A stretch of DNA of 64,000 bases from Holophagae bacterium (GTDB lineage: Bacteria; Acidobacteriota; Holophagae; Acanthopleuribacterales; Acanthopleuribacteraceae), in assembly GCA_030429565.1 (NCBI GenBank), contig JAUIFE010000006.1, positions 248,001-312,000 of the forward strand, in the 5' to 3' direction. The translations under genes were made by a program, and so were the position numbers. The notes beneath the pieces are model-generated. The model had not been told where the DNA came from. It was given only the letters and a program-made list of their open reading frames with translations, and did not search any database. Positions within the stretch are counted from its first letter, which is position 1; each line of letters starts with the position of its first letter. Shown here in pieces: positions 35,091 to 41,944 of the stretch.

Positions 35091-35104
35091 CGGGCCGGAT
35101 TCGG

Positions 35105-35602
35105 TTAGGCGTCCTCGCGGAGGATCATGCCGGATACGGCCTTGAAATTTTTAATGAAGTTGAGGAACTCTTCCGGCGGGTAGCGTTTGACGATGTTGCC
35201 GGTTTCCTCGTCAATCAGTTGGAACACGTTGGTTCCGGTCTCTTCGTCCACGCTAAACGACAGCTTTAAGTTGCGTTTGAACGTTTCGTCGAGTTGGGTG
35301 GTTAAGTCTTCACGTCGTTGTGCTTCTTCTTCAAGCAGTTGTTGTTGGAGCGATTCGATGAGCTCTGAGTTGGGCGCCTCGGTATCGTCGCGGTCTTGAT
35401 CCAAGCCGGATGTTTCCGTGGTAGGACCTCGGGCGGCTGGGAACGACGTTGCGCCTTCCTCCTGGAGCGAGCCATCGCTGTTGTTGGTTAATAACGGTGA
35501 TGGCTCGGAGGAGAAAGGAGATGACGTCGTTTGTTTGACCGTCGGGTATGCCGTTGTGGCGACAGAGTTCACCGTGTTCAAGGCATCGGTTAACAAAGTC
35601 AT
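35105..35602 (-). CDS. flaG: FlaG-family flagellar protein
   Basis: 165 residues: a variable, polar N-terminal half and a C-terminal FlaG domain (LKLSFSVDEETGTNVFQLIDEETG, then VKRYPPEEFLNFI). FlaG proteins affect filament length in Vibrio, Pseudomonas and Campylobacter. The ATG at 35602 follows AAGGGAGG by four bases; the GTG one codon earlier is too close to the ribosome site. It is co-transcribed with flagellin copy 2, which ends 55 bases upstream. Confidence 0.88.
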   Translation of the reverse strand: MTLLTDALNTVNSVATTAYPTVKQTTSSPFSSEPSPLLTNNSDGSLQEEGATSFPAARGPTTETSGLDQDRDDTEAPNSELIESLQQQLLEEEAQRREDLTTQLDETFKRNLKLSFSVDEETGTNVFQLIDEETGNIVKRYPPEEFLNFIKNFKAVSGMILREDA

Positions 35603-35621
35603 CACCTCCCTTTCTCAAGAC

Positions 35622-35659
35622 CGTTCCTTCAGTACGGAACGCTAAGCAGCCTTAGCGTT
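35622..35659 (-). promoter_or_regulatory. Alternative hairpins between flagellin 2 and flaG
   Basis: Hairpin A: AACGCTAAG (35638-35646 on the plus strand) pairs fully with CTTAGCGTT (35651-35659), loop CAGC; it starts within the flagellin stop codon and has no T-run. Hairpin B: CGTTCC (35622-35627) pairs with GGAACG (35636-35641). The two share bases 35638-35641, so only one can form fully at a time. A 3'-end stabiliser of flagellin mRNA, with partial read-through to flaG, would fit. Confidence 0.6.
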
Positions 35660-36467
35660 AACCGAGCAAGGACAGAACGGACTGAGCGGACTGGTTAGCC
35701 TGGGCCAAGGCCGAAACACCGGACTGGTTCAGGATCTGGAACTTGGTCAAATTAACGACCTCTGACGCGACGTCGGCGTCCCGGATCTGAGATTCAGCAG
35801 CCGTGATGTTTTCCCGTTGGAGGCTGAGTGCGTTCACAATGGTGTTAAGGCGTTGTGATTTAGCACCAACAGTACCCAAAAACGACGATACGTTTTCGAT
35901 GGCTGATGTGATTTGGCTCAACGATGCGGAAGCACCGGCGGATGTTAAGAGGTTGGACGTCGAGCCCACACCCAAAGACGCACTGTCGATGTTAAAGCTG
36001 GAAACGGTGACCGTTTCTGTGCCCAACTCACCGACACGAGCCGTGAATGAACGACCAAAAACCGAGGTGCCGTCGAAACGAACGTTGGTTTGCAGCGCGT
36101 CCAAGGCGGTTTTGATCTCCGCAAACTCGGAGTTCAAAGCGACGCGACCTGCAGACGAGGTGGTACCAGAAGCGGCCTGCTCGGCCAATTCAGCGGCACG
36201 GGTCAGCAGGTTGACCGCTTCCGTCGATACACCGTCAACGGTGGAGAGACGACCGAGTGCGTCGTTCGCGTTCCGCTCGGCTTGCCCGAGGATACGAATG
36301 TCGGCACGGAGGTTGTTAGAGATTTGCAGACCGGCGGCATCATCAGAAGCCTTGTTGATGCGGAGACCGGTGGAAAGTCGGTTGATGGTGGCGTTCAAAC
36401 CTTTTTGTGACCCAGCCAGATTGCGTTGCGCAGATATGGCAGGGACGTTGTTCAAAATCGAAGCCAT
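35658..36467 (-). CDS. fliC: Flagellin, copy 2
   Basis: A second 269-residue flagellin with the same conserved D0/D1 ends as copy 1 and about 26 scattered substitutions, most in the middle (residues near 150-175) and mostly conservative. The DNA differs much more at synonymous sites, so the duplication is not recent or the two are under strong protein-level selection. The ATG at 36467 matches the start of copy 1 and follows CAGGGAGGA; an upstream in-frame start is rejected. Followed by flaG in the same transcript. Which copy dominates the filament is not known. Confidence 0.96.
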   Translation of the reverse strand: MASILNNVPAISAQRNLAGSQKGLNATINRLSTGLRINKASDDAAGLQISNNLRADIRILGQAERNANDALGRLSTVDGVSTEAVNLLTRAAELAEQAASGTTSSAGRVALNSEFAEIKTALDALQTNVRFDGTSVFGRSFTARVGELGTETVTVSSFNIDSASLGVGSTSNLLTSAGASASLSQITSAIENVSSFLGTVGAKSQRLNTIVNALSLQRENITAAESQIRDADVASEVVNLTKFQILNQSGVSALAQANQSAQSVLSLLG

Positions 36468-36471
36468 GCTA

Positions 36472-36531
36472 TCCTCCCTGATTGTCGTGACCACTATCCT
36501 TAGTGGTCGATATAGGCCTTCCTTGACCTAC
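36472..36531 (-). promoter_or_regulatory. Flagellin 2 leader: two AAGGA-loop hairpins and SD (CsrA-type element)
   Basis: On the RNA strand: hairpin 1, arms GUAGGUC/GGCCUAU (36525-36531 and 36512-36518), loop AAGGAA, with two G-U pairs; hairpin 2, arms GACCACUA/UAGUGGUC (36501-36508 and 36489-36496), loop AGGA; then CAGGGAGGA (36472-36480). The plan is identical to the leader of copy 1 although several stem bases differ, and changes on one side are matched on the other. Confidence 0.72.
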
Positions 36532-36538
36532 ATTCTGT

Positions 36539-36566
36539 TTATCGACGCAGCATGATTCGATCATTA
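36539..36566 (-). promoter_or_regulatory. Sigma-28-like promoter of flagellin 2
   Basis: TAATGATC (36559-36566), 12 bases, GTCGATAA (36539-36546) on the minus strand. The -10 matches the FliA consensus GCCGATAA in seven of eight positions. Spacing and distance to the leader hairpin equal those of copy 1. Confidence 0.72.
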
Positions 36567-36615
36567 ATAAATTTTTCGGGAAAGCGTGATGAAGCACATC
36601 AAGGGGCAGAAAACA

Positions 36616-36984
36616 TTAGGCTTGGGAGTCCAAAATTAATCGTTTGTTGCCTAAATTTTGTCGATAACCCGTCAATCCGACCTGCCCTTTGCTCAATAAT
36701 TGGCGCGCCACGTGCGATTCTTTCTGGAGCTGGACGAGTCTTTGGTTGATCGGTTCACAGTAGCCCAGCGTTGCTTCCAGGATCATGAGCCAACGGGTTT
36801 TCAGCAGCGGCGTGCCCTGTGCCTTGATCAGGGCACTCAGACGTTCACTCTCTTGTTGCGCTTCGGCCAGCAGTGCGGTGACGCGTTCCAACTCGTCGGC
36901 CTGAATGTGCAGCGACCATCGTTTCAGCCGCGGTGGGTACGTGGCCTCAAATTGATCGACGGCTTTGACGAGGATGGCGTTCAT
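36616..36984 (-). CDS. Small helical protein, possible flagellar chaperone (FlgN/FliT type)
   Basis: A 122-residue all-helical protein with heptad-like repeats (LERVTALLAEAQQESERLSALIKAQG) and a C-terminal Gly/Arg-containing tail (GLTGYRQNLGNKR). Size, helical content and position just upstream of the flagellin operon fit FlgN or FliT export chaperones, but no diagnostic motif decides. Upstream on the minus strand is a TACAAT -10 box (37059-37064) without a good -35. Confidence 0.5.
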   Translation of the reverse strand: MNAILVKAVDQFEATYPPRLKRWSLHIQADELERVTALLAEAQQESERLSALIKAQGTPLLKTRWLMILEATLGYCEPINQRLVQLQKESHVARQLLSKGQVGLTGYRQNLGNKRLILDSQA

Positions 36985-37228
36985 GGATTCGGCCTTTGCC
37001 GGTGATTCGGGCTCTTTTTGCCCGAGACAGGCGGGTTTGCTTAGTAGGGTTGCCTCTCATTGTAGCGTATTTATTTTGTCCATGTTCGCGCAAAACCGGG
37101 TGCTTGTGCGGGATTTGTCCTTGTCATAAGCCGGCCCGGTGATTGAAACTACATCGAGAAGCACGAAAGTCAGCTAGTCTAGGCCGATCATGGCCGTCCG
37201 AGCAATCGGCCGGCGGCAAGGAGGGGCC

Positions 37229-38383
37229 ATGGTTCAAACATTCGCGTGCGGCGCCTGTGGGATGTCGCTTTCCGATCCCGTCGATCAATGCCCCATTTGT
37301 CGCGATCATTTTTTCTGGCGAGCCATCGTTCACGACGGGCGTTTTGACGCCGAGCAACGTCGCGCCTTCATTTCCCTGATGCAGGCCGTAGTCGGCGCAC
37401 CGATTGAAGCGTCTTTTTTGACCCACGGCGGCCACCTGTGGTTGCCCGACACCTACTGGCGCCACGATCCGGAGGGCACGCGGCTCAAAGAATTGCCTTG
37501 GGTGGTTGATTTGGCCCTCCACCAGCATGCCGCTGAATCCGAGCCGGTTGCCGCTGCAGAGCCGGAGACGGTGCCGGAGCCGGTTGAAGCGGCCGATCCC
37601 GCTGATGACAGTCTGATTTTGTTCAATGAAAACGGTGCGAACGACGGCGGCGACGGCGCCAAGCCGGAATGGGCGGGTGATCTCGGCGCCCATCAGGATC
37701 TGGCGGCGGATCAGTCACTTTACTTAGTAGACGAAGACGACAGTGTCGATTTGGCGCCGGGCCCGTCCACGCCGTCCTGGGACCAACCCACCGCACGCGT
37801 GACACCGGGGATGCCGAGCGAAACGACGCCTTTGCCGGTGGACGACATGTTTTATAGTTCACCGATGATTGTGGATGTCGAAACCGGCGCGACGGAAAAA
37901 ACGCCGGTGACCACGATTGGCGACCCCGTGCCGGCTGAGCCCGCGAGCAGCCGACCCATGATTGTAGACGGCGAGGCTTATACGGCCACGACCTCCGATG
38001 AGGAACCCTTCGTGCCGCCGGTGGCGCCGCGCAGCGCGCCGATGGTGGTCGAAGGTGATAATCAGTTTGCCACTACGCCCGCGACGGTCCCGCCGGCCCC
38101 GCCGGCGTCGGTTGATCCTTCGCTGCAACGCTATTTTAAGGAAGCCGAGCCGACATCGGCTGAACCGACGCGGTCTCGTTCAGCGGCGATTGCCGGCGCT
38201 GTTTCGGCCGCAACCAGCCCGTCAACGACGGATCGGCCTTTCTTTAAGCCGTTGATGGTATTCCTGTTAACCATGTTTTTGACGCTGACCCACCTCACCC
38301 TTTGTTATTATCGAAACCGGCAAGCGCCGGCGGTTCCGCCCGTGACGGCGATGCAAGGAGAAACCAATGCGGTTTTGCCCTGA
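37229..38383 (+). CDS. Zinc-ribbon protein with acidic linker and C-terminal membrane helix
   Basis: 384 residues, unrecognised family. The N-terminus has two knuckles (Cys7-x2-Cys10 and Cys21-x2-Cys24) of a zinc ribbon, then a compact region with WLPDTYW, then about 250 residues rich in Pro, Glu, Asp, Ala and Val that contain three similar blocks ending in PMIVD/PMVVE (near residues 211, 247 and 270). A hydrophobic helix at about 345-363 anchors the end. It is therefore a cytoplasmic domain tethered by a C-terminal anchor. The ATG follows AAGGAGG; the last 17 bases overlap the next gene, which also starts with a zinc ribbon and a membrane helix. Confidence 0.7.
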   Translation: MVQTFACGACGMSLSDPVDQCPICRDHFFWRAIVHDGRFDAEQRRAFISLMQAVVGAPIEASFLTHGGHLWLPDTYWRHDPEGTRLKELPWVVDLALHQHAAESEPVAAAEPETVPEPVEAADPADDSLILFNENGANDGGDGAKPEWAGDLGAHQDLAADQSLYLVDEDDSVDLAPGPSTPSWDQPTARVTPGMPSETTPLPVDDMFYSSPMIVDVETGATEKTPVTTIGDPVPAEPASSRPMIVDGEAYTATTSDEEPFVPPVAPRSAPMVVEGDNQFATTPATVPPAPPASVDPSLQRYFKEAEPTSAEPTRSRSAAIAGAVSAATSPSTTDRPFFKPLMVFLLTMFLTLTHLTLCYYRNRQAPAVPPVTAMQGETNAVLP

Positions 38384-39467
38384 ATGCGGCACTGAATGTG
38401 AGCGTGACGCGACGGAATGCGGTGGCTGCCGATTTCCGTTGACGTTCACGTTTAAAAACGGTTTTAACGGGGTCACCATTGGGCGTGACCAAATGGCCGC
38501 ATGGCAGCGCATTGCCGCCTGGCTGAGACGGTCCGGGGTGACGCTTAACCAAACCCAAGCAACCGAGCTACCCAAAGCTCAGTACTGGTGGGCGTTGCCA
38601 GGTATCGGTGCCTTTATTTTTGCCTTGTCTTTGATTTTCGGGCAAGACTTGGTGGACAGCATCTGGGAGCCGCCGAAAGCGCCGGTTCCGGTCGTGGATT
38701 TGAACCGATTGGGCGAGGGCACCGAGACGACGGCGGGGGGTGCCGCTTCCGACGTGCAAACACAAGCCTTGCTGGAAGCGCTCAGCACCACGCAAGAACA
38801 GCGCGACCTCACCGAGGCTTGGCAAGAGGAAACCATGCCTTCCGAGCGTGATGAGCCGCGTATTCCGGCAACGGAGATTCTTGCCTTGGCGCTGCAGGCG
38901 ACGCTGCCGGTCCGGGTTGAGGATGCGCGTGTCAAGGGGACCCTGATTGGCCGCAACGGCGAATTTTTTGTGCCCACCGATGTGGTCGACAGCGCATTTC
39001 GCACTGAGAAACGCAACGTTTCCAGTTTCGGTCGCCTCGAGCAAAAAATGGTGTTCATTCAGCCCGAAGTTCGCTCATCGGATGGGGTCTGGGAGCCGTG
39101 TTCCTTGGTCGAAGCGTTACCCGAGTTCGGCTTGACCTTACTGCAGAGCGGTTCCGGTTTGCGTGCCGATGCCACCCGCGATTTTGACACCAGTCTCGAC
39201 CTTGGTACCCAGTTGTTCCTGCTCGATGCCGACGCACCGGAACCCGCGCTTAAAGAGGTCCGTGTTACCAACGCTGTGAGCAACAACTATGAAATAAACT
39301 TTTGGACGCTCGATGACGGTTTGGGTGCGGAAGGCCGGGGTACGCCGCTGTTTAGTCGCAGTGGCGCCATTGTCGGTGTTTATACCCTGATCGGTGATCG
39401 GCATGCGGCGGTATCGTTGCGTGAGTTGCGCGAGCGAGCTCCTGGTTCTTATCGTTTAATTCGTTGA
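38367..39467 (+). CDS. Zinc-ribbon membrane protein with trypsin-like pseudoprotease domain
   Basis: 366 residues: an N-terminal zinc ribbon (Cys4, Cys7, Cys18, Cys21), a membrane helix at about 73-92, a helical segment, then from residue 165 to the end a domain with the layout of trypsin-like/DegP proteases. The three catalytic positions all appear lost: the usual AHV histidine region reads VPTDVVD (Asp205), the aspartate region reads FGLTLL, and the GNSGGP serine loop reads GRGTPLF (323-329). I call it a pseudoprotease, so probably a binding module in the periplasm. The start follows AAGGAG and overlaps the previous gene by 17 bases. Confidence 0.65.
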   Translation: MRFCPECGTECERDATECGGCRFPLTFTFKNGFNGVTIGRDQMAAWQRIAAWLRRSGVTLNQTQATELPKAQYWWALPGIGAFIFALSLIFGQDLVDSIWEPPKAPVPVVDLNRLGEGTETTAGGAASDVQTQALLEALSTTQEQRDLTEAWQEETMPSERDEPRIPATEILALALQATLPVRVEDARVKGTLIGRNGEFFVPTDVVDSAFRTEKRNVSSFGRLEQKMVFIQPEVRSSDGVWEPCSLVEALPEFGLTLLQSGSGLRADATRDFDTSLDLGTQLFLLDADAPEPALKEVRVTNAVSNNYEINFWTLDDGLGAEGRGTPLFSRSGAIVGVYTLIGDRHAAVSLRELRERAPGSYRLIR

Positions 39468-39480
39468 TGGTAAAGAGGTT

Positions 39481-40587
39481 ATGATGCAGAAGGCGTTTAA
39501 TTCACCCGTGGCTGTCCATGCCGAATTGGGTCGTGATGTGGTTGACCAGTCCGTTGCGCTTGAGCAAATCTCTGTCGCGCTTTACAAGCACCTACAAAAA
39601 ATCAAAGTCGGGAACATCATGCTGATCGGCAACAGCGGCACCGGCAAAACCACCATTATGCGTGCGATTGAACGGTTGTTCCTTGAGCACGGTGCTGCAA
39701 TCGGCTACCAAAACACGATTCGCCTCAACGCCAACATTGTCTCCAACGACGAATCCACTGATTTGGAATCCAGTGTCATCTTGGCCCGTCTCTCGCAAAA
39801 CGCCCACAAGTTGATGGGTGACCAGGCCGATGTCGACCGCTTCCGCGACTTGGTGGAAAATGCGGTTGTCTTTCTCGACGAGGTCGACAAAATTCGCGCT
39901 TATGTGGGTGATAAGCCTAATCCACGCGGTATTTTGGCGCAGGAATCGCTGCTGACCCTAATCGAAGGTGAGGGCGTCAGTTTGCCGTTGTCGGTGCGCA
40001 ACGACCAGGGTGGTTTTGATCAACACAAAGTTCACATTGATACCAGTCGCATCTTGTTCATTTGCGGCGGTGCCTTCGAAGGCCTTTACGATATGGTGTA
40101 CCGCCGCGTGGCCGGCGGTGAAACCCGCGACAAGCTGATTCAAGAATACGTGGTGACCGAAAGCCAAGACGAAATGGAGCAAAAAATCCATTTTGCGCTC
40201 AACGACTACGTGCGTTATGAGGACATGTTTGAATACGGTATGACCCCGCAGTTTCTCGGTCGCTTCGACGAAGTGATTGTCCTTAACGATTTAACGATCA
40301 AAGGCTTGATGCGCATTTTTGTCGATCCGCCAAACTCGTTGTTTCGCGAAGCACGGCGCTACTTTGCCAGCATGGGGATCGAACTACAAGCGTCCAAAGA
40401 AGCCGTTCAACGCATTGCTGAACACGCGTATGAGAATCACCGCTTGGGTGCACGTGCTCTGCGCATGGTGTTTAAGCGCATTATGCGCGGCATCGAGTTC
40501 AATCCGCACGAGCACTATTTGGTGAAGCAGGCGGGCGATAAAAAGGTGCTGCTGTTAACCCGTGATTTAGTGGATCGCTACTTCTAG
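39481..40587 (+). CDS. ClpX-like AAA+ ATPase
   Basis: 368 residues. The AAA+ core is ClpX-like: Walker A GNSGTGKTT, Walker B VVFLDEVDKI, the ClpX-typical ILFICGGAF sensor-1 strand, MTPQFLGRFDEVI, and sensor-2 GARALRMVFKRIM. Differences from true ClpX: no N-terminal zinc-binding domain, the GYVG pore loop is not seen (the region reads SNDESTDLESS), and I do not find the IGF loop that docks ClpP. So it probably remodels a protein without feeding ClpP. The start is 13 bases after the pseudoprotease gene, in the same operon; a terminator follows. Walker motifs are intact, so ATP hydrolysis is expected. Confidence 0.85.
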   Translation: MMQKAFNSPVAVHAELGRDVVDQSVALEQISVALYKHLQKIKVGNIMLIGNSGTGKTTIMRAIERLFLEHGAAIGYQNTIRLNANIVSNDESTDLESSVILARLSQNAHKLMGDQADVDRFRDLVENAVVFLDEVDKIRAYVGDKPNPRGILAQESLLTLIEGEGVSLPLSVRNDQGGFDQHKVHIDTSRILFICGGAFEGLYDMVYRRVAGGETRDKLIQEYVVTESQDEMEQKIHFALNDYVRYEDMFEYGMTPQFLGRFDEVIVLNDLTIKGLMRIFVDPPNSLFREARRYFASMGIELQASKEAVQRIAEHAYENHRLGARALRMVFKRIMRGIEFNPHEHYLVKQAGDKKVLLLTRDLVDRYF

Positions 40588-40592
40588 ACAAG

Positions 40593-40617
40593 AAGGCGAC
40601 GGCGCCTTTGCTTTTTT
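40593..40617 (+). terminator. Terminator after the ClpX-like gene
   Basis: AAGGCG (40593-40598) pairs with CGCCTT (40603-40608), loop ACGG, followed by TGCTTTTTT. It ends the three-gene cassette and separates it from pst. Confidence 0.85.
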
Positions 40618-40880
40618 CTCGCGAAAAGCGCGGCCAATAAGGATTTGGCTCTCATCAAAGGCTAACAAACGCTTGGTAGAAGTATGGTTCGTACAAGAGG
40701 AAAGCACCGTCGTGTTTTCCGTCCGCGATGATTGTGACGCCAAAGCTCGTTGTTTCGCGGGCTTTGAGACCGGGCCGGGCCGACGATTCTTGTGCATCTC
40801 GTTCGACTCTGGGCGCTTTCCCGTTTTCTCGCCGAAACCGGTGAATGGTTCAAGGTCATGTGACCCACGCGGAGGGTTTG

Positions 40881-41915
40881 GTGATCGAATACCGGTACAA
40901 CTTGTTGCGTCGCCTTGCGAGCCTGATGCCGAGCAAGCACCGATTGGTAGTGCGCTGTAGCTTGGTTTGGTGTGGCTTGTGGTTCGTCGGCTCGCTGGCT
41001 GCACAAGAATTTTCGCTACTAGACGCGCTCAATGATTACCCGCGTCACCAGCGCCGAAGTGGTATCTCCGGCAGTGTTAACAGTGTTGGCTCGGATACGC
41101 TGAACAACTTGATGGCGCTGTGGGCTGAGAGTTTCCGTCGCCGTTATCCCAGCGTCAACTTTCAGGTCGAAGGGAAGGGCTCGAGTACCGCGCCGCCCGC
41201 CTTAACTGAAGGCGTTGCGCAAATCGGGCCCATGTCGCGGTTGATGACCAAGGACGAACTGGACGCGTTCCGCCAGAAAATGGGTTTCCTACCCACTCCG
41301 GTACCGGTGGCGCTCGACGCCTTGGCGATTTACGTCCATCACCAGAATCCCTTGATTTCCATTTCGTTGCCCGAGCTGGACGCCGTTTTTTCGGCGACGC
41401 GGCGCGGCGGCTTGAACCATCGTGTCGCCATTTGGTCGGACTTGGGCCTTACCGGCGAATTGGGTCGCTACCCGATCAGTCTGTACGGCCGAAACTCAGC
41501 CAGCGGCACCTATGGGTTTTTCAAAGCGGCGGCTCTGTTTGGCGGAGACTTCCAGGCTCGTGTCAAAGAGTTACCGGGATCGGCGGCCGTCGTGTTGTCG
41601 ATTTCTCAGGACCCCGGAGGCTTGGGTTACGCCGGGATCGGCTATCGCTCTGAAGGGGTTCGCGCCCTGCACGTTGCCCAGGACCAGGATTTCCCGGCGG
41701 TTGCGCCCGTGGCCCACCGCGTGATTAGCGGTGACTATCCGCTGGGGCGTGCCCTCTACATTTATATCGTTAAGCCACCATCGGAACATCTGCCGGCGGT
41801 TGTCGAAGAATTAATTCGGTTCATTTTATCTTACGAAGGTCAGCGCATTGTCGTGAAGAGTGGTTATATTCCGCTGCCGCGTGATATCGCCGATCACTAT
41901 CGTCTTTCTTTTTAG
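40881..41915 (+). CDS. pstS: Phosphate-binding protein PstS
   Basis: A 344-residue periplasmic phosphate-binding protein: a signal segment around residues 28-41 (LVWCGLWFVGSLAAQ), the phosphate loop GSVNSVGSDTLNNLMALW, VEGKGSSTAPPAL, and the GRNSASGTYGFFK motif. The GTG at 40881 follows GGAGGG; an ATG at 40926 would give a shorter, more usual signal peptide, so the start is uncertain. It is the first gene of the pst operon. I looked for a PhoB box (two CTGTCAT repeats) in the 290 bases upstream and did not find one. Confidence 0.9.
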   Translation: MIEYRYNLLRRLASLMPSKHRLVVRCSLVWCGLWFVGSLAAQEFSLLDALNDYPRHQRRSGISGSVNSVGSDTLNNLMALWAESFRRRYPSVNFQVEGKGSSTAPPALTEGVAQIGPMSRLMTKDELDAFRQKMGFLPTPVPVALDALAIYVHHQNPLISISLPELDAVFSATRRGGLNHRVAIWSDLGLTGELGRYPISLYGRNSASGTYGFFKAAALFGGDFQARVKELPGSAAVVLSISQDPGGLGYAGIGYRSEGVRALHVAQDQDFPAVAPVAHRVISGDYPLGRALYIYIVKPPSEHLPAVVEELIRFILSYEGQRIVVKSGYIPLPRDIADHYRLSF

Positions 41916-41944
41916 GGCCTTGGCCCATTAACCCGGAGCATTTC

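Noticed and set aside
40588..40880. PhoB box upstream of pstS
   Set aside because: I looked for two CTGTCAT-like repeats at 11-base spacing and found none; phosphate control is therefore not claimed from this sequence.
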